In this document: positions 1 through 7,432 of the stretch, piece by piece
Numbering within the stretch: the stretch's first letter is position 1
Layout of the letters: the number at the start of each line of letters is the position of its first letter
Assembly: GCA_003931895.1 (NCBI GenBank)
Contig: RRZV01000007.1
Coordinates: forward strand, 1 to 34,057
Length of the DNA: 34,057 nucleotides
Origin: Mesohalobacter salilacus
Lineage (GTDB): Bacteria > Bacteroidota > Bacteroidia > Flavobacteriales > Flavobacteriaceae
Reading direction: 5' to 3'
Made by a program: the position numbers and the translations under genes
The notes under the pieces: generated by a model
Told to the model about the DNA's origin: nothing
Database searches by the model: none
What the model saw: the letters and a program-made list of their open reading frames with translations, nothing else

Positions 1-176
1 GCTTTAATTTGATAAACTTAATAAAATTTTATGAAAAAATATTTGGAGGTTGAGATTTTAACAGTTTTTACTAGCTTACCTCTTATTATTTATGCAATTA
101 AAAATCGAACTTGAAATTTGAGCCTGTCATGGCTAAAAATAAAAACTTAAAACCTTTTCAAAATAAAATAAATTCA

Positions 177-184
177 TATATTTG
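177..184 (+). promoter_or_regulatory. -7 promoter element of rpsU
   Basis: TATATTTG is an exact match to the Bacteroidota TAnnTTTG -7 element, 24 nt before the rpsU start. No clear TTG -33 element is seen about 20 nt upstream. The leader between this element and the start codon has no GGAGG-like sequence. Confidence 0.6.
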
Positions 185-208
185 CAATTCAAAAATTTAA
201 AGTAAAAT

Positions 209-403
209 ATGTTAATAATAAAAGTAAAAGACGGCGAAAAAATTGACAGAGCTTTAAAACGTTTAAAGCGCAAGTTTAGAGATACTCAAGTGCTTCAAAA
301 CTTGAGAGACAAAAAAGAATTTACTAAGCCTTCTGTTGAGCGCAGACAACAAATTAAGAAAGCGCAATACGTTCAGTCTTTAAAAGAGAAAGAGGACTTT
401 TAA
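209..403 (+). CDS. rpsU: 30S ribosomal protein S21 (bS21)
   Basis: Small basic protein of the 30S ribosomal subunit, located near the 3' end of 16S rRNA where the anti-Shine-Dalgarno sequence lies. The 64-aa length, the N-terminal MLIIKVKDGEKIDRALKRLK stretch and the Lys/Arg-rich helical C-terminus are typical of bacterial S21. In Bacteroidota, S21 is known to help occlude the anti-Shine-Dalgarno sequence, which fits the absence of SD sites across this window. It stands alone, preceded by a TAnnTTTG promoter and followed by a hairpin terminator. The leader itself has no Shine-Dalgarno sequence, unlike the SD-dependent, autoregulated rpsU reported for Flavobacterium johnsoniae. Confidence 0.95.
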   Translation: MLIIKVKDGEKIDRALKRLKRKFRDTQVLQNLRDKKEFTKPSVERRQQIKKAQYVQSLKEKEDF

Positions 404-435
404 ATAAATCTTTTAATTCTTCATTATAAAATATT

Positions 436-459
436 AGCCAATTTTTCAATTGGCTTTTT
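436..459. terminator. Intrinsic terminator between rpsU and the DUF2797 gene
   Basis: AGCCAATT, a TTTC loop and AATTGGCT form an 8-bp perfect stem followed by TTTT on the plus strand. It lies between the convergent ends of rpsU and the minus-strand DUF2797 gene, so it can terminate rpsU and possibly both. Confidence 0.75.
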
Positions 460-463
460 GTTT

Positions 464-1258
464 TTATGATATATTAAAGTCCACAACAAAACCACTGTGA
501 CTTCTCACATTAAATACAGTTTGATCTTCAAACAAAAGATATTGTCCTTTGATACCTATCAATTTGCCTTTATAATCTTTAATCTTGGATAAATTGAGAC
601 TTTTTACCTTTTGAGGATATTGTTTAACAGGAAACTCAATATTATATTCTTCTTCATCAGTTTTAAAAAATTCTTGGGTTTCCTCTGGTAAATATTGCTT
701 TAAATCGTTTTTAATTTCTTTTAAATCTAAATCTTCTATCTCATTTTTAAGCATACTTCGCCATTTGGTTTTATCAGAAATATGTTCTTTTAAAGCCACT
801 TCAGCAATGCCTGCTAAGTAACGGTTTGGGGTTTCTAAAACCACAATAGCTTCGTGAGCGCCTTGGTCTATCCAGCGGTAGGGGACTTGTGTTTTTCTGG
901 TGACGCCAACTTTTACGCTACCTGTATTGGATAAATAGACGATATGGGGTTGGAGCTGAACGCGTTTTTCAAATGCTAAATCACGATCTTCTTCGTCGAG
1001 ATGAGCTTTACTCAATTCAGGTTTCATCACCCAATCTCCAACTTCTGGCGCTTTATAAAAACAATCGTAGCAATAACCCTGTCTAAATATCTTTTTGTCT
1101 TTATGGCAATTTAAACATTCAAAAGTTTTAAATGTTATACTTATGTTTTTGTCAATCAGCTGGTTTAAAATCACAAAGCTGTCTTTGAAGTTCAAGTAAT
1201 ATTGAACGGGTTTGTGGTTTTCGCTTTTCATTTTTTGTAAAACACCTGTATATTGCAT
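464..1258 (-). CDS. DUF2797 family protein with a zinc-binding cysteine cluster
   Basis: Conserved protein of unknown function, 264 aa, matching the DUF2797 family. Near the N-terminus C48-x2-C51 and C63-x2-C66 form a likely zinc site. The segment HIVYLSNTGSVKVGVTRKTQ (from about residue 106) resembles the core of a GIY-YIG-like fold, but I do not see a full nuclease active site. The gene is transcribed away from the GH3 gene, with only 35 bp between the two starts. The family assignment is firm from sequence pattern; its biochemical role is not known. Confidence 0.85.
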   Translation of the reverse strand: MQYTGVLQKMKSENHKPVQYYLNFKDSFVILNQLIDKNISITFKTFECLNCHKDKKIFRQGYCYDCFYKAPEVGDWVMKPELSKAHLDEEDRDLAFEKRVQLQPHIVYLSNTGSVKVGVTRKTQVPYRWIDQGAHEAIVVLETPNRYLAGIAEVALKEHISDKTKWRSMLKNEIEDLDLKEIKNDLKQYLPEETQEFFKTDEEEYNIEFPVKQYPQKVKSLNLSKIKDYKGKLIGIKGQYLLFEDQTVFNVRSHSGFVVDFNIS

Positions 1259-1280
1259 ATTTTTAATATTTTTACTGTTT

Positions 1281-1288
1281 AATATTTG
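1281..1288 (+). promoter_or_regulatory. Near-consensus -7 element of the GH3 gene
   Basis: AATATTTG matches TAnnTTTG at 7 of 8 positions (preceded by T, giving TAATATTTG). It ends only 5 nt before the GH3 start codon, so transcription would begin at or next to the ATG. Confidence 0.4.
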
Positions 1289-1293
1289 AGTTA

Positions 1294-2817
1294 ATGCCCA
1301 TCCAAATCATTCACAATGTCGCTTCTTGGTTTTTAAAAAAACGCATCCATCAAATGGAATTGTTTTTAAAGTATCCGCATGAAGTGCAAAACGAACTTTT
1401 ATTTCAGCTTTTAGATATAGCCAAAGATACAGAATACGGCAAAACCCACGATTTTAAATCCATTAAAACTTATAAAGATTTTAATGAGAGATTGCCAATT
1501 GTGACGTACGAAGATATCTATGACAAGATTGAACAAAGTCGTCAGGGCGTTTCTAATATTTTTTGGCCAACGCCCATTAAAATGTTTGCCAAATCCAGCG
1601 GTACAACCAATGCTAAAAGTAAATTTATTCCCTTAAGTCAAGAAGCTCTTGAAGACAATCACTACGCTGCGAGCAAAGATTTGTTGTGTATGTATTTAAA
1701 TAACAACAAAGACTCCAAATTGTTTGTAGGAAAAGGTTTACGGCTTGGTGGAAGCAAAGAAATTTATCACAACAACGGCACCTCTTTTGGCGATTTGTCG
1801 GCTTTACTTATAGATAATATGCCACTTTGGGCCAGTTTTTCAAGCACACCGAGTAATTCCGTTTCATTGATGGGCGATTGGGAACAAAAAATGCCTGCCA
1901 TTATTAACGAAACAGTTGAACAAAACGTCACAAGTTTAGCGGGTGTGCCATCTTGGATGTTGGTTTTACTCAATGAAATTTTAGAAAAAACTGGTGCCAA
2001 ACACATCAAAGAGATTTGGCCAGATTTAGAAGTGTATTTTCACGGTGGTGTGAGTTTTGATCCTTACCTCAACCAATATCAAAATATTATTCTTGACGAT
2101 AAATTTAAGTATTACGAAATCTATAACGCCTCTGAAGGTTTTTTTGCGGTACAAGATCAAAACGACAGTAAAGATTTGTTATTAATGCTGAATTATGGCA
2201 TTTTTTATGAGTTCATTCCAATGGATGTTTACGGTCGTGAAACAGAGAAAGCAATCGGTTTAGAAGCTGTAGAAATTGGTAAAAATTACGCCATGATCAT
2301 TACAACCAATTCGGGCTTATGGCGATATAAAATTGGTGATACTATAAGATTTACCTCAACAAACCCTTACCGTATAAGAGTTACTGGGCGTACAAAACAT
2401 CACATTAATGTTTTTGGAGAAGAACTCATTATTGAAAATGCAGAAGATGCGCTTAAAAAAGCAGCATTAAAACACGATGTTGAAATTGTAGATTACACCG
2501 TTGGCCCTATTTTTATGGATGGGAAAGATAAAGGTGCTCACGAATGGATCATTGAATTTAAAAAAATACCAAAATCATTAGACGACTTCAGACAATCTCT
2601 TGATGACAACTTAAGAAAAGTCAATTCTGACTATGATGCCAAACGCCATCAAGATACAACACTTAAAATGCTAAAGTTGCATGTGGCTAAATCAGGTTTG
2701 TTCTACACTTGGTTAAAAAACAACGAAAAATTAGGGGGTCAACATAAAATACCAAGACTGTCTAACGAACGAAAATATGTTGAAGAACTCTTGAGTTTGC
2801 AAAATAAAATGACTTAG
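1294..2817 (+). CDS. GH3 family acyl-adenylating enzyme
   Basis: 507-aa member of the GH3 family (PF03321), the ANL-type adenylating enzymes best known in plants for joining amino acids to jasmonate or auxin. The ATP/AMP-binding signatures are in order: SSGTT within FAKSSGTTNAKSKFIPLS near residue 103, YNASEGFFA near 278, YKIGDTIRF near 350 and the hinge region HHINVFGEELI near 370. These suggest an active adenylating enzyme that couples a carboxylic acid to an amine or thiol. The bacterial substrate is not known. A lipoprotein gene follows 1 nt after the stop, so the two are almost certainly cotranscribed. The start fits a -7 element immediately upstream. Confidence 0.9.
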   Translation: MPIQIIHNVASWFLKKRIHQMELFLKYPHEVQNELLFQLLDIAKDTEYGKTHDFKSIKTYKDFNERLPIVTYEDIYDKIEQSRQGVSNIFWPTPIKMFAKSSGTTNAKSKFIPLSQEALEDNHYAASKDLLCMYLNNNKDSKLFVGKGLRLGGSKEIYHNNGTSFGDLSALLIDNMPLWASFSSTPSNSVSLMGDWEQKMPAIINETVEQNVTSLAGVPSWMLVLLNEILEKTGAKHIKEIWPDLEVYFHGGVSFDPYLNQYQNIILDDKFKYYEIYNASEGFFAVQDQNDSKDLLLMLNYGIFYEFIPMDVYGRETEKAIGLEAVEIGKNYAMIITTNSGLWRYKIGDTIRFTSTNPYRIRVTGRTKHHINVFGEELIIENAEDALKKAALKHDVEIVDYTVGPIFMDGKDKGAHEWIIEFKKIPKSLDDFRQSLDDNLRKVNSDYDAKRHQDTTLKMLKLHVAKSGLFYTWLKNNEKLGGQHKIPRLSNERKYVEELLSLQNKMT

Positions 2818-2818
2818 C

Positions 2819-3343
2819 ATGCGGATATTAAAAATTTGTCTTTTATCAATTTTAATAACTCAACTGACATCTTGCAAAAGTGTGAGTAAAGCCATTGGTA
2901 ATCCTGATGTTTATCTATACAAAGATCAAGCTCACCTGATGAACGGAACCTATTTTGTAGATCCGTACAGTACAAACGGAGAGTTTAAACTTCTAACTGA
3001 GATTTTTGATTTAAAAGAAGCTGAAAATGTAGAAAAAGTTGAATTTAACTTTCTAGATAATGAACATCTACAAATCAATTATACCGATGGATTAAGAAAA
3101 TTTTCAAAAGTCATAGAAGGTAAAATGAAAAATGGGGCATTTAGGTATGATTATAAAAACCTGCCAATAGGTATTCCATTTATTCTATTTGCATATAATT
3201 TTAAGGTACACCATATCGCTTTAGGAAATGATGATAATATCATTATCACTGAATATGAATACGTTCACACCCAAAATTTCATTAATGGTTTTAATGAAAA
3301 TACCGTTGAAAACCGTTATTATTTTGATCGGCAATTAAAGTGA
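2819..3343 (+). CDS. Predicted lipoprotein of unknown function
   Basis: 174-aa protein with a lipoprotein signal peptide: basic start MRILK, hydrophobic stretch, then lipobox LTSC with the acylated cysteine at residue 19. The mature part is mixed alpha/beta and matches no family I recognise. It contains FNFLDNEHLQINYTDG and a hydrophobic patch IPFILFAYNF near residue 120. The start overlaps the downstream side of the GH3 stop by spacing of 1 nt, so it is coupled to GH3. Its stop codon abuts the minus-strand hemL 3'-end remnant, whose stop lies inside this gene's last codons. Confidence 0.8.
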   Translation: MRILKICLLSILITQLTSCKSVSKAIGNPDVYLYKDQAHLMNGTYFVDPYSTNGEFKLLTEIFDLKEAENVEKVEFNFLDNEHLQINYTDGLRKFSKVIEGKMKNGAFRYDYKNLPIGIPFILFAYNFKVHHIALGNDDNIIITEYEYVHTQNFINGFNENTVENRYYFDRQLK

Positions 3344-3399
3344 TGGCGTGATTTCATCTAATGCTTCAATTGTATAATCTAAATCTTTATAAGTTTACG
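3335..3399 (-). pseudogene. Remnant of a hemL 3' end
   Basis: Read on the minus strand, this stretch gives TYKDLDYTIEALDEITPSL then a stop at 3335-3337. The intact hemL C-terminus reads [15 protein letters not shown]. At DNA level 3351-3399 aligns to 4073-4121 without gaps at 41 of 49 positions. A stop codon (TAA, 3395-3397) and a 2-nt length change interrupt the reading frame further upstream, and similarity fades after GTTGAG at 3406-3411. It is therefore a decayed second copy of the end of hemL, lying on the far side of the toxin-antitoxin pair. The alignment is read directly; the history is inferred. Confidence 0.8.
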
Positions 3400-3418
3400 T
3401 ATAAGGTTGAGTGAAAAG

Positions 3419-3772
3419 TTAATCTTTTGAAGTAATAATGGTTGAAATGTTATTATATAATTTTAAAATATTCACAAGATTTTCATCAAGTAATTTCAAA
3501 TATTTTTGTTCAAGATTCCCTAATATCCCAATTATCAAACTTTTATCAATAGTGGCTATTTTGTTTAATCTTATTAATGATGTCTTTTTTAATCCATTTG
3601 TTTTTGATGGAGGTATAACTACATCAAAATTTGATTGCCATTTTAACTGGGTTGTAATAAAGCAAATTGTAACATCGTCTTCCGAATCAATTAAGACGGT
3701 TGCTGGTCTTTTTTTACTACCTGATAAATTGGTAAAAGGAAATGGAATAAGAACTATATCTCCTTTTTTCAT
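3419..3772 (-). CDS. PemK/MazF family toxin of a type II toxin-antitoxin system
   Basis: 117-aa protein of the PemK/MazF family, whose characterised members are ribosome-dependent or -independent mRNA endoribonucleases. The opening MKKGDIVLIPFPFTNLSGSK and the following KRPATVL (Arg22 is the usual conserved arginine) are diagnostic, as is the SLIRLNKIATIDK strand-helix segment near residue 85. Its start codon overlaps the antitoxin stop by one base (TAATG), giving translational coupling. The frame is intact, so the toxin may be active. It lies between hemL and a broken hemL 3' end, which suggests it was acquired. Confidence 0.9.
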   Translation of the reverse strand: MKKGDIVLIPFPFTNLSGSKKRPATVLIDSEDDVTICFITTQLKWQSNFDVVIPPSKTNGLKKTSLIRLNKIATIDKSLIIGILGNLEQKYLKLLDENLVNILKLYNNISTIITSKD

Positions 3773-3996
3773 TAAAATTTTTCTTTTAAATCACTCTCAT
3801 CATATAATTCTTCTTCTTCATTTAAAAAATTATAAGAATTTGATTTTGACGTAATGTCTTGAATATTTTCAAGAATAATTTTATCATCAATTTTACGAAG
3901 TAAAAAATCTACAAAATCATTTATTTCCTGAAGTTTCACATCAGGTAATTTATTGATTTTTTTAACTGCATCTTCTATTAATAGCTGTCTATTCAT
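3772..3996 (-). CDS. Antitoxin partner of the PemK/MazF toxin (DUF2281-like)
   Basis: 74-aa acidic protein directly upstream of the toxin in the same operon. The N-terminal half (MNRQLLIEDAVKKINKLPDV, then LQEINDFVDFLL) is the short amphipathic helical pattern seen in DUF2281-type antitoxins. The C-terminal half is acidic and probably unstructured (NEEEELYDESDLKEKF), as expected for the segment that wraps the toxin. No clear ribbon-helix-helix DNA-binding motif is visible. The function is inferred mainly from gene order and the 1-nt overlap with the toxin. Confidence 0.8.
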   Translation of the reverse strand: MNRQLLIEDAVKKINKLPDVKLQEINDFVDFLLRKIDDKIILENIQDITSKSNSYNFLNEEEELYDESDLKEKF

Positions 3997-4011
3997 CTAA
4001 ATCAATTTATT

Positions 4012-4039
4012 CAAAAATAATCAAATTAAATTTAATCAA
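4012..4039 (-). promoter_or_regulatory. Promoter of the toxin-antitoxin operon
   Basis: On the minus strand TATTTTTG (4012-4019) is an exact TAnnTTTG -7 element. A TTG -33 element lies at 4037-4039, 17 nt upstream. The -7 element ends 15 nt before the antitoxin start. The promoter lies downstream of hemL, so the pair can be expressed on its own. Confidence 0.6.
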
Positions 4040-4044
4040 AAAAT

Positions 4045-5343
4045 TCAGAAATTTGATTTTTTATTATTCAAAATTTTGTCCAATGCTTCAATAGTATGGT
4101 CTAAATCTTCATAAGTTAACGCCTCGTTGAGGAAGTAACTTTCAAAAGCACTTGGTGGCAAATACACGCCTTGTTCTAACATTCCGTGAAAATAATCTTT
4201 AAATTTTTGGTTATTGCCTTTGGCAGCACTTTCAAAATCGCTTACGGGTTCGTTAGTAAAATGAACTGACAACATTGAACCGAAACGGTTAATTTGATGT
4301 TCAACGCCGTGTTTGTTTAAAACCTTTTCTATTCCCTTATGCAGATACTTGGTTTTCTCTTCTAAGTTTTTGTAAATTTCAGGATGGTTATTCAAATGCT
4401 TTAATGTTTCGTAACCAGCCGTCATCGCAAGTGGATTTCCACTTAAAGTCCCAGCTTGATAAACTGGGCCTTCTGGGGCGAGATGAGACATGATATGCTG
4501 TGGTCCAGCAAAAGCACCAACAGGTAAACCGCCACCGATGACTTTTCCAAAACACACTAAGTCAGCTTTTATGCCTAAAGTTTCTTGAGCGCCTCCTTTT
4601 GCTAGTCTAAATCCAGTCATCACCTCGTCAAAAATTAAAAGAATATCGTGTTCATCACAGAGTTGTCTTAAACCTTTTATGAATGAATTTTCTGGTATAA
4701 TGCATCCCATATTTCCAGCAACGGGTTCAATGATAATGGCGGCAATTTCACCTTCATTAGCTTTTATAATCGACTTCACCTCATCTAAATTGTTGTAGGC
4801 TGCTAATAAAGTATCTTTTACTGTTCCTGGAGTAACGCCAGGACTATTAGGTGTTCCAAATGTTACAGCTCCACTCCCAGCTTGAATTAAAAATGCATCA
4901 CTATGACCGTGATAACAGCCTGCAAATTTTATGATTTTGTGCTTTCCAGTAAAACCTCTTGCTAATCTAACTGCACTCATGCAGGCTTCAGTTCCTGAAT
5001 TGACAAAACGAATTTTGTCAATATTGGGCACCATGTCAATAGCTAGTTTGGCGATTTTGGTTTCTAATTCAGTTGGTATGCCATAAGATGTTCCTTTTTT
5101 AGTCGCTTCAATCAGAGCTTCAACTACAGGTTCAAAAGCATGACCGAGAATCATTGGTCCCCAAGATGAAATATAGTCGATCAGTTTCCTGTCATCTTCA
5201 TCATAAAGATATGCACCTTTGGCACGTTTAACAAAAATAGGATCGCCACCAACTGCGGTAAATGCTCTTACGGGAGAGTTAACACCACCAACAATATATT
5301 GTTTAGCCTCATTAAAAAGTGCGCTACTGCGTTTATAAATCAT
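4045..5343 (-). CDS. hemL: Glutamate-1-semialdehyde 2,1-aminomutase
   Basis: PLP-dependent aminomutase that converts glutamate-1-semialdehyde to 5-aminolevulinate, the C5-pathway precursor of heme. It is 432 aa, the usual length. The PLP Schiff-base lysine is K267 in [15 protein letters not shown], and D239 in [10 protein letters not shown] is the aspartate that pairs with the pyridine nitrogen. [15 protein letters not shown] (from 115) and GCYHGHSD (from 142) are family signatures. The start follows a TAnnTTTG promoter. The last 16 or so codons have a diverged duplicate at 3351-3399. The C-terminus [10 protein letters not shown] may therefore have replaced an original DEITPSL-type end. Confidence 0.97.
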   Translation of the reverse strand: MIYKRSSALFNEAKQYIVGGVNSPVRAFTAVGGDPIFVKRAKGAYLYDEDDRKLIDYISSWGPMILGHAFEPVVEALIEATKKGTSYGIPTELETKIAKLAIDMVPNIDKIRFVNSGTEACMSAVRLARGFTGKHKIIKFAGCYHGHSDAFLIQAGSGAVTFGTPNSPGVTPGTVKDTLLAAYNNLDEVKSIIKANEGEIAAIIIEPVAGNMGCIIPENSFIKGLRQLCDEHDILLIFDEVMTGFRLAKGGAQETLGIKADLVCFGKVIGGGLPVGAFAGPQHIMSHLAPEGPVYQAGTLSGNPLAMTAGYETLKHLNNHPEIYKNLEEKTKYLHKGIEKVLNKHGVEHQINRFGSMLSVHFTNEPVSDFESAAKGNNQKFKDYFHGMLEQGVYLPPSAFESYFLNEALTYEDLDHTIEALDKILNNKKSNF

Positions 5344-5359
5344 AAAATGAATTTTTTTG

Positions 5360-5367
5360 CAAATTTA
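5360..5367 (-). promoter_or_regulatory. -7 promoter element of hemL
   Basis: On the minus strand TAAATTTG is an exact TAnnTTTG match, ending 16 nt before the hemL start codon. No convincing TTG is seen at the -33 position. Confidence 0.55.
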
Positions 5368-5406
5368 GGAGATAATCAAAGAAAAGAACTTTTAAAGCTT
5401 TAATTT

Positions 5407-6219
5407 CTATTTTAATTTTAATTGTTGTCCAATACTGATTTCATTACTTCTAAGGTTGTTGAGTTTTTTTAAATCTTCAACACTAATACCATAACGATTT
5501 GAAATACTGTATAGCGTATCGCCTTTTTTAACGCTGTGATAATTTTCCTTTGGTAAATTTCTCTTTTTTCTTTTACGTTTCTTTTTTTCAGACTTAGCAA
5601 CCTCATCATCGTATTTGTCAAGATTATAGCGTTCAATAAGACTTATCAGTTTTTTAGGATATTTTGGATCAGTGGCGTATCCCGCTTTTTTTAGGCCTCT
5701 AGCCCAAGCTTTGTAATCAGTAACATCGTAATTAAATAAAAAAGCATACCGACTCCGGTTAAACAAAAACAAAGAATGATCGCGATAAGAATATTCTGCA
5801 TGCGTATATTTTCTAAAGCACTCTTGAGCTTTATCGTCGTCATGATATACCTTCGCTCCTTTCCAATCATTGCACTTGATACCAAAATGATTATTAGAGC
5901 GACGTGTGAGTTGTCCCTGTCCATTACCCGACTCTAAAATACCTTGTGCTAAAGTAATACTGGCGGGAATACCAAAAAGCTTCATTTCTTGTTTAGCAAT
6001 ATCGGCGTACTGATAAATATAAGATTCTGTTTGTGAAAGATTTTTAGGCGCTTTTTTGACTTGACCTACAGAATTATATACTTTAGAGCGCTCTGTGACG
6101 GCTTCATTTGTTTTTGCTTTAGTAGGTCTTGTAGTTTGAGCACTTTTTTTCTTTGATCCACATGAATGTAAAAAAAGAGCTATAAATAAAAATAAAAGGT
6201 AAAATTTTAGATGTTTCAA
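5407..6219 (-). CDS. Lipoprotein glucosaminidase with C-terminal LysM domain
   Basis: Peptidoglycan hydrolase of the glucosaminidase family (PF01832). The likely start is the TTG at 6217-6219, giving 270 aa that open with MKHLKFYLLFLFIALFLHSC, a clean lipoprotein signal peptide with acylated C20. An ATG at 6282 would add 21 residues that spoil the signal peptide, overlap the upstream gene and contain the promoter. The catalytic domain spans about 65-210. Its probable catalytic glutamate is E96 in AQGILESGNG, and NNHFGIKC follows. A basic linker with many Lys/Arg precedes a LysM domain (about 227-270) that binds glycan. It probably acts in cell wall remodelling at the periplasmic face of a membrane. 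Confidence 0.9.
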   Translation of the reverse strand: MKHLKFYLLFLFIALFLHSCGSKKKSAQTTRPTKAKTNEAVTERSKVYNSVGQVKKAPKNLSQTESYIYQYADIAKQEMKLFGIPASITLAQGILESGNGQGQLTRRSNNHFGIKCNDWKGAKVYHDDDKAQECFRKYTHAEYSYRDHSLFLFNRSRYAFLFNYDVTDYKAWARGLKKAGYATDPKYPKKLISLIERYNLDKYDDEVAKSEKKKRKRKKRNLPKENYHSVKKGDTLYSISNRYGISVEDLKKLNNLRSNEISIGQQLKLK

Positions 6220-6239
6220 GGTGACATATTTTGCGTGCG

Positions 6240-6270
6240 TAAATATACTTAATCGAGTTTTGATAACCAA
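6240..6270 (-). promoter_or_regulatory. Promoter of the glucosaminidase gene
   Basis: On the minus strand TTG (6268-6270) and TATATTTA (6240-6247, one mismatch to TAnnTTTG) are 20 nt apart. The -7 element lies 20 nt upstream of the proposed TTG start at 6219 and inside the extended reading frame. This supports the shorter protein. Confidence 0.55.
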
Positions 6271-6271
6271 T

Positions 6272-7201
6272 TTAAAACTCAATACAAGGTTTATTTTTTA
6301 AACTTTGCTGTTGATTAAATCCTATGATACCTTGCAAACCACCCGTGTGAATAATTAAAATTTTAGTATTGTTTTTAAAATGATTTTGTTCTATCATTTT
6401 AAAAAGCTGGTATAGCATTTTACCTGTATATATCGGGTCTAATTTGATGGATGTGCAACGATAAAAACTATTGATAAACTCTATTAATTGAGGGTTAGTT
6501 TTAGCATAACCTCCAAAATTATTGTCTTGAAAAATCGTCCAGTTGTCACGTTTTACCCATTGTTTAATTTCAGCGTGATTGTGATTTTTTAAAGCAGAAA
6601 ACCCATAGACATGTTGATGCTTACAGGTGGAGTTGATAATTCCCGCAAGTGTTCCTCCAGTACCAACACAACAAGCAATTACATCATATTTTTTGTCAGA
6701 GGCTGATAAAATTTCTTCACAGCCTTTAACCGCTAGTGCATTTGTTCCACCTTCAGGTATGCGATAAAACGAGCCAAACCTTTGTTGAAGTTTTTTAATT
6801 TCATTCGTATCATCCTTTTTCTTATAATCTTTTCGGCTGATAAAATGCAGTTGCATATCTTGCTGTTGAGCATAGCTTAAAGTTGGATTGTGGTTTGGAT
6901 TTTCTTCTAACTTGTGTTTAAGTTCTTCACCTCTAATAACACCAATACTTTTTAACCCGCAAATGTTAGCAGCAGTTGCTGTTGCTGCAATGTGATTTGA
7001 AAAAGCGCCACCATAAGTCAATATAGTATGATTTTTCTCTGAAAAAGCTTGTATAATATTGTACTTTAGTTTTCTAAATTTATTCCCTGAAACTAATGGG
7101 TGAATTTGATCTTCGCGTTTAATATCAACAGAAATATGGCGAGTTTTGTCACAATATACATTTTGTATTGCACTATCATATGAAGCGTCAAAAAACGACA
7201 T
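6272..7201 (-). CDS. PLP-dependent ACC deaminase/D-cysteine desulfhydrase family protein
   Basis: 309-aa fold-type II PLP enzyme related to 1-aminocyclopropane-1-carboxylate deaminase and D-cysteine desulfhydrase. K41 in SGNKFRKLKYN is the PLP lysine. YGGAFSNHIAATA (from about 63) is the conserved Ser-Asn substrate loop. CCVGTGGTLAGI near 175 binds the PLP phosphate, and IIHTGGLQG closes the active site near the C-terminus. Which amino acid it deaminates cannot be decided from sequence; D-cysteine desulfhydrase-type activity is more common than true ACC deaminase in bacteria outside the rhizosphere. The gene is transcribed toward the glucosaminidase gene in the same direction. Confidence 0.88.
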   Translation of the reverse strand: MSFFDASYDSAIQNVYCDKTRHISVDIKREDQIHPLVSGNKFRKLKYNIIQAFSEKNHTILTYGGAFSNHIAATATAANICGLKSIGVIRGEELKHKLEENPNHNPTLSYAQQQDMQLHFISRKDYKKKDDTNEIKKLQQRFGSFYRIPEGGTNALAVKGCEEILSASDKKYDVIACCVGTGGTLAGIINSTCKHQHVYGFSALKNHNHAEIKQWVKRDNWTIFQDNNFGGYAKTNPQLIEFINSFYRCTSIKLDPIYTGKMLYQLFKMIEQNHFKNNTKILIIHTGGLQGIIGFNQQQSLKNKPCIEF

Positions 7202-7222
7202 ATTAGATTTTTAAAAGTCTCA

Positions 7223-7230
7223 CAAAATTA
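7223..7230 (-). promoter_or_regulatory. -7 promoter element of the PLP enzyme gene
   Basis: On the minus strand TAATTTTG matches TAnnTTTG exactly, 21 nt before the start at 7201. It is divergent from the promoter of the DUF5522 gene 35 bp away. Confidence 0.5.
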
Positions 7231-7264
7231 AGATTAATCAAATTACATAAACCTACTAAATATG

Positions 7265-7272
7265 TATTTTTG
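7265..7272 (+). promoter_or_regulatory. -7 promoter element of the DUF5522-hutU operon
   Basis: TATTTTTG is an exact TAnnTTTG element ending 5 nt before the DUF5522 ATG. Transcription would start at or beside the start codon, so the mRNA is probably leaderless. Confidence 0.55.
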
Positions 7273-7277
7273 TAAAC

Positions 7278-7430
7278 ATGAAGAAAATAATTCCATTAGA
7301 AGAAGGCGATTATTATATCACAGATGAAGGTTACCGCTGTTTTACAGAGCAATACCATTTAAAACGAGGCTATTGCTGTAAAAGTGGATGTCGGCATTGT
7401 CCTTATGGATTTAATAAAAATATTGAATAG
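7278..7430 (+). CDS. DUF5522 family small cysteine-rich protein
   Basis: 50-aa protein beginning MKKIIPLEEGDYYITDEGYR and ending with CCKSGCRHCPYGFNKNIE. The closely spaced cysteines and histidine (GYCCKSGCRHCPYGF) look like a metal-binding knuckle and fit the short DUF5522 family found in Bacteroidota. The start follows a TAnnTTTG element, and the stop is 2 nt before the urocanate hydratase start, so the two are cotranscribed. Its function is unknown. Confidence 0.8.
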   Translation: MKKIIPLEEGDYYITDEGYRCFTEQYHLKRGYCCKSGCRHCPYGFNKNIE

Positions 7431-7432
7431 TT

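Noticed and set aside
45-49. GGAGG resembling a Shine-Dalgarno site
   Set aside because: No start codon lies at a suitable distance and it is upstream of the rpsU promoter.
31-114. 27-codon reading frame (MKKYLEVEILTVFTSLPLII...) near the left edge
   Set aside because: Too short, no recognised family, no promoter element close upstream. The first 208 bases otherwise show only the rpsU promoter.
3438-3854. Plus-strand 138-codon reading frame
   Set aside because: It is antisense to the toxin gene, whose family is clear, and its translation is a low-complexity hydrophobic shadow.
3400-4044. Transposon or insertion sequence carrying the toxin-antitoxin pair
   Set aside because: No transposase, terminal inverted repeat or target-site duplication is visible apart from the hemL-end duplication.
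5691-5924. 77-codon frame with apparent membrane segments inside the glucosaminidase gene
   Set aside because: Same strand but other frame, within the conserved catalytic domain; no promoter or independent support.
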